A stretch of DNA of 64,000 nt from Lachnospiraceae bacterium (GTDB taxonomy: Bacteria; Bacillota; Clostridia; Lachnospirales; Lachnospiraceae). The position numbers and the translations under genes are program-made. Location: contig VSND01000001.1 of the NCBI GenBank assembly GCA_009774145.1, positions 104,446 through 168,445 of the forward strand, read 5' to 3'. This document shows, piece after piece, positions 46,661-54,966 of the stretch. Each line of letters begins with the position of its first letter. The first letter of the stretch is position 1. The notes beneath the pieces are model-generated. The model searched no databases and was not told the DNA's origin. It saw only the letters and a program-made list of their open reading frames with translations.

Positions 46661-46968
46661 TTATACGGTTGCTTATTTGATATCAAAAACGGTGTATACT
46701 ATGCCTGAAATGAACCGGGTTACATTTTTTACTTCAATTATTGACAGAAGAGATTGATTTATGTAAGAGAAATACATAAAAAATAGACAGAAAAGGTGAT
46801 GGAAGTCCGGCGTATCGGATACCGCACAATCAGCGGTACAGTATAACCGGAAAAGAGTAGATAAAATCAGTTCAACAGGTTAAAAACAGCTGTTATTACA
46901 GTTTTGTTTTTATGTTCGTTGTATGGTTTTATCTTACTCTCAACTGGATCTTCCTCATCAGAAAGGTC
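46661..46968. other. Non-coding AT-rich region with possible structured leader
   Basis: No gene. The stretch 46790-46865 (GGTGATGGAAGTCCGGCG ... ACCGCAC ... AGCGGTACAGTATAACCGG) has short complementary segments, such as CCGGCG/ACCGG and ACCGC/GCGGT, and is followed by a clear terminator at 46969, as in riboswitch leaders. It resembles parts of a cobalamin riboswitch, but the match is too poor to call. Confidence 0.3.
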
Positions 46969-47000
46969 AGCCGTAGAGTAAAATCTACGGCTTTTCTTTT
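46969..47000 (+). terminator. Intrinsic terminator upstream of the methyltransferase remnant
   Basis: A 9-bp perfect stem (46969-46977 with 46984-46992) with a 6-nt loop ends in TTTCTTTT. It lies upstream of the decayed methyltransferase gene, a place that suits attenuation. Confidence 0.85.
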
Positions 47001-47023
47001 GCCCGCTGAAAGGAGAAGAAAGC

Positions 47024-47397
47024 CATGTTTACCAATCTTATGGGCTGTTGGAATTTATAGACCAGTCGGCGGCATGGATCGGAAAATGGTACCATTAACC
47101 GATTATCCGCAGCTTTTTGACATTGGATGCGGACCAGGGATATATGCGGAGAGATTCTGTAAACAGGGCTGTCAGGTGACAGGTATTGACTTCTCGGAAA
47201 GGCCTGTAAATTATGCCGGAAGCTCTGTACTGAAAAAAGGACTGGACATTACTTATCTTTATCAAAATTATCTGGACATGGATTTACATAAAGTTTTCGA
47301 TTTTGCCACGATGATATATTGCGATTATGGTGCCTTGTCCACATCTGACAGAAAAAAACTTATGGGCAAGGTATATCAGCATTTAAAGCCCGGCAAT
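47024..47397 (+). pseudogene. Decayed SAM-dependent methyltransferase
   Basis: One frame encodes YGLLEFIDQSAAWIGK (47024 on). After an apparent single-A loss near 47090, the next frame continues with LFDIGCGPGIYAERFCKQG (SAM-binding motif I), VTGIDFSERPVNYA, and YCDYGALSTSDRKKLMGKVY with YQHLKPG. The rest of the catalytic domain and C-terminus are missing; the sequence runs straight into the 3' end of the convergent regulator gene. AAAGGAGAAG is seen upstream. Confidence 0.7.
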
Positions 47398-47402
47398 TCT
47401 TC

Positions 47403-49325
47403 TCAGGTCGCAGTGATTCCATATTTCTTCATCTTGCGCCAGAGGGTGCTGGGATGGATCCCCAGGTATTCTGCTGTTTTTTTGCGGTTGTTTCGGAAAT
47501 GAATCAGCGCCTTCCGGATCTCTGCAGACTCATCGTACACATGGACCGAATCTTTCGGACCTGCCGGCTGGCGCAGAGTGCAGAGGTCAGGCGCATCTGT
47601 TTCCGGCAGATGGACCGTCAGGTCCGGAAGTGCGCGGCAGACATCTTCCGGATCGGCGCATTCCTTCTGACACAGGATGCAGATGCGTTCGCAGAAATTC
47701 TTCATCTCACGGATATTTCCGGGCCAGGGATAGCGAATCAGCGCTTCTGTGGCGCGCCTGGACAGGGTGCGCAGACGACAGCCGGTCCGCTCATGCTCAA
47801 AATGAATGTAATGCTGCAGCAGAAGCGCCACATCTTCCTCCCGTTTTCGGAGCGGGGGAAGGTTCAGCTCCAGGACATTCAGGCGGTACAGAAGATCCTG
47901 ACGGAATTCTCCTCTGGCCACGGCTTCCCGCAGATTTTTGTTTGTGGCGGAGATCACGCGGACGTCTACAGGGATGACCGTGTCATTGCCCAGCCGTATG
48001 ATCTCCTTTTCCTGAAGGACGCGCAGGAGTCGGCTCTGGAGTTTGGGAGAGATATCACCGATCTCGTCGAGGAAAATGGTTCCCCCATGTGCGATCTCAA
48101 AGAAGCCTGTCTTTCCGCCTTTTGCCGCTCCGGTAAAGGCGCCTTCCACATATCCGAATAATTCACTTTCCAGCAGATTTTCCGGCAGTGCAGCACAGTT
48201 GATGGCGACGAAAGGAGCGTTCCTTCTGGGGCTGCTGTTGTGGATGCTCTGGGCAAAGAGCTCTTTACCGGTTCCGGTTTCTCCATAGATCAGAATATTC
48301 GAATCCGAATAACTGAAATTAACCGCATCCAGAATCACTGCATCCATGATCGGGCTGTTATGTACGATCTGTGAGAAATGATACTTTGCCTTAAAGCCGG
48401 ACGGATGCATCTTCTTTCGGATCTGCCCTTCTTCAGCCTGGATCTGGGCGGCATTCTGAAAGGTCAGGACACAGCCGGCATTGTCATATTCTCCTTCAAT
48501 GGGTACGCAGTTTACCAGAAGCGGAAGATCGTGGTAATACTGCAGGTCAGACAGAATCTTTCTGCCATCGGAAATGACGTGCTCCACGGGCACAGATGGA
48601 AAATATTCCCGGATCGGGTGACGGAGGAAAGAGGACTTCACATCTTTTAACAAAGTGTGGCAGTAGGAGTTGGCAAATGTAATCATTCCCTGGCGGTCTG
48701 TGGACATGATGCCCTGAAAAGAATAATTCATGATATTGGCGATCTCGTTGCTGCGTTCCTTTTCGCGAAAAGAGATCTCAGCGGCGATCCTGGCCTCGGC
48801 AATGGCGTTGTTGACTGCTTCCCGTCCGGATTTGATCATGACGGTGGGGATCTGATAGGCTTTTGCAAGCATGACGGTGGTGTATCCGCCGACGATGGCG
48901 CCGTTTCCGTCTGCAATCGCCTTCTGGATCATCTCATCCAGCCGGGTCTCGTCCAGAATCGGATAGCAGGTGATCTCGATGTCCGGGTAGATGGAGCCGG
49001 CATTTTCGGCTCCGTATACCATGTTGAAAGCGCCCACGATGGCGATTTTTCTGACCGGTGTCAGTTTCAGGCAGATGTCAATGGCAGCGATGACGTCATA
49101 TCCGGTCACCCGGAGCTCGGTACAGATGATGCCCTTCTTCTGCATGCTGTGGGCAGTAAAGCCCCGGGCGATTGCCACGTCTGCGTTGATGTTTTCCAGC
49201 GGATTGTTGAAAAAATCCTGTACGACTTCATAATGAAATTCCTCCCGGTCCGGGCGTTCTGAAAAAACCTGCCGGATGACGGGCAGGATCTCAGGATAAG
49301 GTGCAAAAAAAACCATTCGTATCAT
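47403..49325 (-). CDS. Sigma-54-dependent activator with PrpR N-terminal domain
   Basis: This 640-aa enhancer-binding protein drives sigma-54 promoters. The PrpR_N sensor domain is at about 1-185 (SERPDREEFHYEVVQDFFNNPLENINADVAIARGF, KIAIVGAFN), a PAS domain at about 200-310, the AAA+ domain at about 320-560 with Walker A GETGTGKE, GAFTGA loop, Walker B GTIFLDEIGD and Arg finger region FRQDLLYRLNVLEL, and a Fis-type helix-turn-helix at the end (KTAEYLGIHPSTLWRKMKKY). It is divergent from the tct operon. Its own promoter (49361-49389) overlaps the TGCAA repeats it may bind. Confidence 0.95.
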   Translation of the reverse strand: MIRMVFFAPYPEILPVIRQVFSERPDREEFHYEVVQDFFNNPLENINADVAIARGFTAHSMQKKGIICTELRVTGYDVIAAIDICLKLTPVRKIAIVGAFNMVYGAENAGSIYPDIEITCYPILDETRLDEMIQKAIADGNGAIVGGYTTVMLAKAYQIPTVMIKSGREAVNNAIAEARIAAEISFREKERSNEIANIMNYSFQGIMSTDRQGMITFANSYCHTLLKDVKSSFLRHPIREYFPSVPVEHVISDGRKILSDLQYYHDLPLLVNCVPIEGEYDNAGCVLTFQNAAQIQAEEGQIRKKMHPSGFKAKYHFSQIVHNSPIMDAVILDAVNFSYSDSNILIYGETGTGKELFAQSIHNSSPRRNAPFVAINCAALPENLLESELFGYVEGAFTGAAKGGKTGFFEIAHGGTIFLDEIGDISPKLQSRLLRVLQEKEIIRLGNDTVIPVDVRVISATNKNLREAVARGEFRQDLLYRLNVLELNLPPLRKREEDVALLLQHYIHFEHERTGCRLRTLSRRATEALIRYPWPGNIREMKNFCERICILCQKECADPEDVCRALPDLTVHLPETDAPDLCTLRQPAGPKDSVHVYDESAEIRKALIHFRNNRKKTAEYLGIHPSTLWRKMKKYGITAT

Positions 49326-49360
49326 GGTGGATCCTCCTCGGATTTGTTCTGTTTGTATCT

Positions 49361-49389
49361 ATTATATTCTCTTGCGCAATAAAATGCAA
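49361..49389 (-). promoter_or_regulatory. Sigma-A promoter of the sigma-54 activator gene
   Basis: On the minus strand, TTGCAT (49384-49389), a 17-nt spacer and TATAAT (49361-49366) lie some 35 nt before the start codon. The -35 box coincides with one TGCAA repeat and the spacer includes TTGCGCAA (49372-49379). Confidence 0.7.
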
Positions 49390-49430
49390 ATATTTACTTT
49401 TAGTGCAATTATCTGCAATGAAATGCAATT
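49372..49430. promoter_or_regulatory. TGCAAT repeat array, candidate activator-binding sites
   Basis: TTGCGCAA at 49372-49379 is followed by TGCAA at 49385, 49404, 49414 and 49424. The last three are TGCAAT at exact 10-bp spacing, thus on one face of the helix. The array lies 125-180 bp upstream of the sigma-54 promoter at 49552, a normal distance for an upstream activating sequence. Confidence 0.65.
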
Positions 49431-49551
49431 TAAAATAAAACAAAAAAAGAGAGGGATCAGATGAGAATTGCAGGAAAAATAAAAAAGAAAAGATTGATTT
49501 TTGGGCATTTTATCAGCAAAACAGAACAGAGAAAAGCAGATTTTGGTCAAG

Positions 49552-49569
49552 TTGGCATAAGGATTGCTT
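49552..49569 (+). promoter_or_regulatory. Sigma-54 promoter of the tct operon
   Basis: TTGGCATAAGGATTGCTT has the -24 GG (49554-49555) and -12 GC (49566-49567) with 10 nt between, the sigma-54 rule, and matches the TGGCA / TTGCT boxes. The start codon follows 50 nt later. Confidence 0.85.
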
Positions 49570-49618
49570 TTTAAAAGGACAACTGAAAAATTATATTCAT
49601 AAATCAGGAGGATTTAAA

Positions 49619-50659
49619 ATGAGAAGGAAGAGTTTGGCGTTACTGATGGCGGCAGTTATGGCATTCGGAGCTGCAGGATGCGGATCCGGCAAGACGGAAG
49701 AGGCGCCGTCTTCTGCACCGGCAGCGGATGCAGGAGACGATGCAGAAGCGCCGGAAGGCGCAGCGGCCTCCGGAGACGGATTTTATGCAGGCAAGACGGT
49801 GGAGATGATCGTGCCGTGGGGAGCCGGAGGCGGAGCAGACACTGCGTGCCGTCTGATCTGTTCTTATATGGAGAAAGAGCTGGGCTGCACCATTGTTATC
49901 AATAATGTAACCGGAGGCGGCGGAAGTATCGGGCTTGCGCAGCTGGTGAATGCGGATGCAGACGGTCTGTCCTATGCATATTTTGCAAATACAGATTCCA
50001 ACGGCGATATTATGCTGGAAGGTGTTCCATATACCGTAGATGATTTTGCTCCGGTATGTCAGTTTGCAGCAGACCCGCACATTATCCTCGCTTCCAATGC
50101 GTCGGGCATCACGGATCTGGACGGCATGATCGCAGCCGGCGACGGCAATACGCTGTGGGGAATCGGCGGAGCATGGACCCATTGGGATTTCCTGAAACTG
50201 GAATTTGAAGAGGCCACCGGTACCAGTTATAAGCGTCTGGTATATGATGGCGGTGCAGCGGTTATCACAGATATTATGAACGGTGACTGTACCGTGGGTA
50301 CTCCGTTTGTGTCAGAGGCGCTTCCTGCGATTGAAGCCGGAGAAGCAGTTCCCATTGCCATCACCAGTGCCGAGAGAAATGAAGCATGTCCGGATATCCC
50401 TACAGTAGCAGAGCTTGGCTATGACGGATTTGAGTCCACCATGTGGAGAGGGTTTGTGGCGCCTGCAGGAGCACCGGAAGATGCCATGAGAGAATTTGCA
50501 GATGCAGTGAGTGTTGTCTGCGGAAATGCAGAATTCCAGGAAGCGGCGGTGCAGGCAGGCGTGACGGTAGATTATATGGATTATGATGCATTCCAGGAAT
50601 TCTATAAGGAGAATCATGAGTCTGTAAAGGCTTATTACGAAGCAAACTCTGACATGTAA
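49619..50659 (+). CDS. Tripartite tricarboxylate transporter substrate-binding lipoprotein (TctC/Bug)
   Basis: This 346-aa protein has lipobox AAGC (Cys21), an Ala/Glu/Asp-rich tether, and the Bug-family pattern: KTVEMIVPWGAGGGADTACRLI, NVTGGGGSIGLAQL, FAADPHIILASNASG, GIGGAWTHWDFL, AVITDIMNGDCTVGTPFVSEALP, and ECPDIPT-like ACPDIPTVAELGYD. It binds a carboxylate substrate for the TctB/TctA membrane complex. It is directly downstream of a sigma-54 promoter. Confidence 0.93.
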   Translation: MRRKSLALLMAAVMAFGAAGCGSGKTEEAPSSAPAADAGDDAEAPEGAAASGDGFYAGKTVEMIVPWGAGGGADTACRLICSYMEKELGCTIVINNVTGGGGSIGLAQLVNADADGLSYAYFANTDSNGDIMLEGVPYTVDDFAPVCQFAADPHIILASNASGITDLDGMIAAGDGNTLWGIGGAWTHWDFLKLEFEEATGTSYKRLVYDGGAAVITDIMNGDCTVGTPFVSEALPAIEAGEAVPIAITSAERNEACPDIPTVAELGYDGFESTMWRGFVAPAGAPEDAMREFADAVSVVCGNAEFQEAAVQAGVTVDYMDYDAFQEFYKENHESVKAYYEANSDM

Positions 50660-50699
50660 ACGGTAGTTTATAATTAGACAGGAGACAGGAGGGGCAGTT

Positions 50700-51152
50700 T
50701 TGAAAAAGAGCTTTGCGGATATGATCATCGGTATTGTGCTTCTGGCGTTTTTGACTTCCCTTGCGGTACAGGTTCCGGCGATTCCGGAAGTGTCCAGAGG
50801 GTATCCGCTGGTGCTTTTGATCATTTCTTATGTGATGGCGGTCTATCTGCTGGTGACCAGTGTGCTGAAGCAGAAGAAGGAAGAAAAACAGGCGACGCAG
50901 GTGATGGAACAGGTGAAAATCATTGTTCCCTACTGCCTGATGATTGCAGTCTACCTGGCCATGATGAGCAGGATCGGATATATTGCATCGACGGTATTGT
51001 TTATGGCGGCGTCGCTGATCTATCTGAAACTGAAAAACAAAGTGGTGCTGGTCGTGCTCAGCGTGGTGCTGACCATCATTCTGTACTTTGTATTCACCAA
51101 CTTCCTGACGGTGATTCTTCCCCGGGGCAGCTGGTTTAATATCGCATTTTAA
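50700..51152 (+). CDS. Tripartite tricarboxylate transporter small membrane subunit (TctB)
   Basis: This 150-aa protein has four hydrophobic segments (MIIGIVLLAFLTSLAVQ, PLVLLIISYVMAVYLLVTSVL, IIVPYCLMIAVYLAMM, VLVVLSVVLTIILYFVFTNFLTVILP), the TctB topology. It starts with TTG behind GGAGGGG. It lies between TctC and TctA. Confidence 0.9.
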   Translation: MKKSFADMIIGIVLLAFLTSLAVQVPAIPEVSRGYPLVLLIISYVMAVYLLVTSVLKQKKEEKQATQVMEQVKIIVPYCLMIAVYLAMMSRIGYIASTVLFMAASLIYLKLKNKVVLVVLSVVLTIILYFVFTNFLTVILPRGSWFNIAF

Positions 51153-51173
51153 CAGAAAGGAGATTCGGACTTT

Positions 51174-52685
51174 ATGGAAAATATCATGCTTGGCTTTGCC
51201 AATGTGTTTCAGCTGAGCAATCTCCTTGTCTGCATCGGGGGTTTGTTCGTGGGCATTTTGTTCGGTGCGCTGCCTGGGTTCTCTGCGACCATGGCGGTTG
51301 CGATCTTTGTGCCTTTTACCTATGTCATGGAGCCGGGAGCAGCATTGCTGCTTCTGAGCGCTCTGTACTGCGGTGGTGTCTTCGGCGGTTCCATTCCGGC
51401 GGTTCTGGTGGGAATTCCGGGAACGCCTGCCTCTGCTCCCACAGCGCTGGAAGGAAAAGCGCTGGTGAAGCGAGGGGAAGCCGGCCGTGCCCTGAATCTG
51501 GTCACGCTGGCATCCTGCTTCGGCGGTTTTGTCAGTTCGGTGGCGCTGCTGATCTGTGCCCCTCTTCTGGCAAAGATCGCCAAGATGGTGGGGCAGCCGG
51601 AGCAGATGTTCGTAGCCGTTTTCGGTCTTTCTGTGGTGGTCATGCTCTCCCAGGAGAATCTGTTTAAAGGTCTGATGGTGGCATTCATCAGTCTTCTTCT
51701 GGCGACGTTCGGACAGGATCCGGTGGAGGGATTCCCCCGGTTTACCTACGGGCTTTCTCAGCTCACCGGCGGTTTCTCGGTCGTTCCGGTACTGATTGGA
51801 CTGTTCTCACTGCCGGAAGTATTCAAGATGCTGGAGGATCCTCTGGGGAAAATGGCAGAATCCGGCAAGGTAGGTTCCCTGAAGCTGAAGATTACGGATG
51901 TCACACACAATATGTTCAATGCCATCCGTTCTACGATCATCGGCGTGTGCATCGGCATCATCCCGGCAGCGGGACCGGATATTGCGGCGTTTCTCTGCTA
52001 CAATGAGGCAAAAAAAGCGTCCAAAGAACCGGAGAAGTTCGGCAATGGAAGCCCGGAAGGCATCGTGGCGGCAGAGGCTGGCAACAACGGAGTAACCGGC
52101 GGTTCCCTGATCCCGCTTCTGACGCTGGGGATTCCCGGAAGCGCTCCGGCGGCGATCTTTCTGGGCGCCATGATCATCCACGGCGTACGGCCGGGTCCGA
52201 CACTTTTTACCCAGCATGCGGAGACGGTGTATACCATGATCATCGGTTTTGCGCTGATCAACGTTCTGATGTATTTTGTGGGTATGTTCTTCTGCAAGTG
52301 CGGAAGCCTGATTCTGGTGATTCCCAAATCGATTCTGGCAACGGTGATCGTAGTGCTGGCAGTAGTGGGTACCTTTGCGACCAACAAAAATATGTTTGAC
52401 GTTTATGTCATGTTCGGCGCAGGCATCATCGGGTATCTCATGCTGAGGAATGATTTTCCTACTTCTCCGGTGGCACTGGCGCTTCTTCTGGGAACCAATA
52501 TGGAGAAATCCATGTCCCTGACCCGTACCATGTATGAAGGGGAACTCTGGATGGTGTTCAGCCGGCCTCTGGCAGCGGCACTGGCGATCTTTACTGTATT
52601 TTCTTTCGTATTTCCGCTGGTGAAAATGTCACGGGACAGGAAAAAGAAGCAGCAGGCCGCGCAGGGACAGGAAACGGATGCGTAA
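51174..52685 (+). CDS. Tripartite tricarboxylate transporter large membrane subunit (TctA)
   Basis: This 503-aa, about twelve-helix permease has the family motifs: GILFGALPGFSATMAVAIFVPFTY, GGVFGGSIPAVLVGIPGTPASAPTALEGKALVKRGEAGRAL, the second-half GIIPAAGPDIAAFLCYNEAKK, and ITLGIPGSAPAAIFLGAM-like LLTLGIPGSAPAAIFLGAM with IHGVRPGP. Charged tail. It forms the sodium- or proton-driven uptake unit with TctB/C. Confidence 0.95.
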   Translation: MENIMLGFANVFQLSNLLVCIGGLFVGILFGALPGFSATMAVAIFVPFTYVMEPGAALLLLSALYCGGVFGGSIPAVLVGIPGTPASAPTALEGKALVKRGEAGRALNLVTLASCFGGFVSSVALLICAPLLAKIAKMVGQPEQMFVAVFGLSVVVMLSQENLFKGLMVAFISLLLATFGQDPVEGFPRFTYGLSQLTGGFSVVPVLIGLFSLPEVFKMLEDPLGKMAESGKVGSLKLKITDVTHNMFNAIRSTIIGVCIGIIPAAGPDIAAFLCYNEAKKASKEPEKFGNGSPEGIVAAEAGNNGVTGGSLIPLLTLGIPGSAPAAIFLGAMIIHGVRPGPTLFTQHAETVYTMIIGFALINVLMYFVGMFFCKCGSLILVIPKSILATVIVVLAVVGTFATNKNMFDVYVMFGAGIIGYLMLRNDFPTSPVALALLLGTNMEKSMSLTRTMYEGELWMVFSRPLAAALAIFTVFSFVFPLVKMSRDRKKKQQAAQGQETDA

Positions 52686-52697
52686 AGGAGAAAGAAT

Positions 52698-53876
52698 ATG
52701 TCTTTAACAGCAGTATATGCAGAGAGGGTACTGGCCGGAGAAGAGCTTCAGGTTCTGGAGGATGCCTGTATCCTGATTGAGGATGAGCGCATTGCAGACG
52801 TGACAACGCGCAGGGAATTTGAGGCATCCGGAAGGGATGCAGCGATCATTCATCTTGAGGATAAAACTGTTTTGCCGGGGTTGTTTGAATGCCATGACCA
52901 TCTGGCGCTGGATGCAAGACTTCCGGGGCATCTGGATATGGTGAACTTAAGCGAATGTGAACATACGCTTCTGGCGCTGAAGGGACTGGAAGATGACCTG
53001 ATGTCCGGAGTGACTACGGCGCGCTGCCTGGGCGACCGGAATTACATCGATGTGGTTCTGAGAGACCAGATCCGGAAGGGAAAAGTGAAAGGCCCGGATC
53101 TGCTGGTCTGCGGCATCGGGATGAAAGGGCGTCATGGACATGGTTTTGTAGGGATGCCTCATTCCGGAGTGGAAGAATTCCGCAGGACGGCCCGGGAAAA
53201 TATGTATCACGGAGTGGATATCCTGAAAATTTTCGTGACGCCGGGTACACCGGCGGCGACACCGGAAGAATTTATTCCATGTTATATTTCCTATGATGAG
53301 ATCCGTACTGTGGTGGAGGAAGCAAAGGCGATGAACATCCGGACCGCGGCACACTGCATCGGTGGCAGAGGGCTGGATGACTGTGTAAGGGCGGGAGTCG
53401 ATGTTATCGAACATGTGTACAGCATCCGGCCGGAACAGGTGAAGCTTCTGGAGGAGGAATTTGAAGGCTGGATCGATATGACTTCCGGCATCGTTCTGGA
53501 TCCGGAACGGGAGCCATACTGTCCGGAAGCGGCTGTGAAAAAGATGCGTGCAGCCAGGGAGTATTCCAGGCAGTGCATCCATCAGATCTATCAGAGCGGA
53601 AAGATTCGCTATACCATCGGGACGGACGCCAATCACGGACTCTTGTACAAAGAACTGGAATATGCCTGTGAAGGCGGTGCTTCTGCACTGGATGCACTGA
53701 AGGGCGTAACGGTCCATGCAGCCAGAATGTGCGGCGTGGAAGGGCAGACCGGTCAGATCGCCAGAGGAAGGAAGGCCGATCTGATCGCAGTGGATGAAAA
53801 TCCTCTGGTGAAGATCGGTACTTTGAAGGATGTGCGGTTTGTGATGAAGAGCGGCAGGGTTTATAAGACCGTATAA
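52698..53876 (+). CDS. Metal-dependent amidohydrolase family protein
   Basis: This 392-aa member of the amidohydrolase superfamily has HDHL near the N-terminus (metal HxH site), DILKIFVTPG (position of the bridging Lys), TAAHC and VIEHV (metal His), and GTDAN (catalytic Asp), then GRKADLIAVDENPL. The closest pattern is the imidazolonepropionase / prolidase-like group that cleaves cyclic amides or acyl dipeptides. It is co-transcribed with the tct transporter, so its substrate is probably what that transporter brings in. AAGGAG precedes the ATG. Confidence 0.85.
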   Translation: MSLTAVYAERVLAGEELQVLEDACILIEDERIADVTTRREFEASGRDAAIIHLEDKTVLPGLFECHDHLALDARLPGHLDMVNLSECEHTLLALKGLEDDLMSGVTTARCLGDRNYIDVVLRDQIRKGKVKGPDLLVCGIGMKGRHGHGFVGMPHSGVEEFRRTARENMYHGVDILKIFVTPGTPAATPEEFIPCYISYDEIRTVVEEAKAMNIRTAAHCIGGRGLDDCVRAGVDVIEHVYSIRPEQVKLLEEEFEGWIDMTSGIVLDPEREPYCPEAAVKKMRAAREYSRQCIHQIYQSGKIRYTIGTDANHGLLYKELEYACEGGASALDALKGVTVHAARMCGVEGQTGQIARGRKADLIAVDENPLVKIGTLKDVRFVMKSGRVYKTV

Positions 53877-53907
53877 GATTTTTGTAAGGTTATTTCTGAT
53901 GTCATGA

Positions 53908-53939
53908 AGGAAGGGGACGCAGACTCGCGTCCCCTTCCT
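53908..53939. terminator. Strong hairpin between convergent genes
   Basis: A 13-bp perfect stem (53908-53920 with 53927-53939) with a 6-nt loop lies between the amidohydrolase gene and the convergent aldolase-like gene. The T-runs are weak, yet its place suits bidirectional termination. Confidence 0.65.
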
Positions 53940-54007
53940 CTGTCATGTGTCAAAAGGTGCATGTTTTTAGTCGACCGGGAGTCAGCAGTCATTCTTTTCT
54001 GCCGTAC

Positions 54008-54598
54008 TCAGGCAAGTCCTGCCCGATACAGTTCCCAGGCGATTCTGGCACTTTCCTCCAGTTCCTCCAGACAGTAGAATGCATCCATGACGGTTTTGCC
54101 GGGGACCAGAGGGCCGTGGTTTTTCAGCAGATAGCCGTCGCTCTGAAAAGCCCGTTCCCGAAGGGCGGAAAAAAGAGCTTCCGATCCGGGGGTCTCATAG
54201 GGGATCAGTCCTACGGTTCCGAGTTTCATCTTCAGGTAAGGCGTGTGCACCGGGATACAGTCCTGTTCGGTCTGACCGGGGACAAAACTCCAGAGCACCG
54301 AATAAGTACTGTGCGTGTGAATGACGGCGCCGATGTGGGGAGACTTCTGATACAGCGCCAGATGGAGCGGCCATTCTTTGCTCGGCTTTTTTTCGCCGGC
54401 AGAGTGCCCGTCCATTGAGACAGGGGTAAAGTCTCCTTCTTTCATGGTGCCGAAACAGGAACCGCTGGCGCTGATATAGATCTGTCCGTCGTGAAGGAAA
54501 CTCAAGTTTGCGGAAGAACCGGAAGTCTTTCCGCGTGAAAACAGGCTGTGTGCAGCCCAGAGAGCATCCTGTAACTTTTCTTCAAATGTCTGATTCAT
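54008..54598 (-). CDS. Class II aldolase-family protein (OtnC-like decarboxylase)
   Basis: This 196-aa zinc-dependent aldolase/decarboxylase has the class II aldolase motifs: GSSANLSFL, SKEWPLHLALY with Glu75, HTHSTY with His94 and His96, and LKNHGPLV with His161. Members linked to DUF1537 kinases decarboxylate 3-oxo-tetronate 4-phosphates to dihydroxyacetone phosphate (OtnC). The kinase is the next gene upstream on the same strand, which supports that reading. GGAGG precedes the start; a 99-bp tandem repeat fills the space between the two genes. Confidence 0.87.
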   Translation of the reverse strand: MNQTFEEKLQDALWAAHSLFSRGKTSGSSANLSFLHDGQIYISASGSCFGTMKEGDFTPVSMDGHSAGEKKPSKEWPLHLALYQKSPHIGAVIHTHSTYSVLWSFVPGQTEQDCIPVHTPYLKMKLGTVGLIPYETPGSEALFSALRERAFQSDGYLLKNHGPLVPGKTVMDAFYCLEELEESARIAWELYRAGLA

Positions 54599-54615
54599 TT
54601 TTCCTCCGTATTATA

Positions 54616-54882
54616 GTTCCGCACTCCCCGTCGCATCACATGGGTCTGGAACGATCTTCCGGCGCAGGCACGCCGGAAACCCGTTCCGGTGCTGCTTGGG
54701 GAGTGCTGATGACAGTTCCGCACTCCTCGTCGTATCACACGGGTCTGGAACGATCTTCCGGCGCAGGCACGCCGGAAACCCGTTCCGGTGCTGCTCGGGG
54801 AGTGCTGATGACAGTTCCGCACTCCCCGTCGCATCACATGGGTCTGGAACGATCTTCCGGTGTTTTCCGGGGAGTGCTGATT
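54616..54882. repeat. Three tandem copies of a 99-bp structured repeat
   Basis: Units start at 54616, 54715 and 54814; the third is shortened to about 68 bp. Each full unit has an outer 9-bp inverted repeat (for unit 1: 54621-54629 with 54698-54706, GCACTCCCC/GGGGAGTGC), and an inner hairpin (54657-54664 with 54671-54678, extended by 54648-54653 with 54682-54687). Units 1 and 2 differ at only a few positions, some of them in loops. The third unit lacks the inner hairpin. It lies in the intergenic space between the kinase and aldolase genes. Confidence 0.9.
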
Positions 54883-54966
54883 GGTTGTGAAAGTCCCGGA
54901 TGGCAATGCTGTGCTTATCGGACGGGATTTCGTGTTTTGGCGGTGCGCCGTCAGGCGCATGCAGGT

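Noticed and set aside
46790..46865. Cobalamin riboswitch
   Set aside because: Some B12-box-like strings appear, but the canonical GCCACTG-type core and the spacing of the conserved parts could not be found.
47454..49262. Plus-strand frames opposite the sigma-54 activator gene
   Set aside because: They are shadows of the activator, whose AAA+ motifs are complete on the minus strand.
54616..54882. CRISPR array
   Set aside because: Units are contiguous 99-bp repeats without variable spacers, and no cas genes are present.
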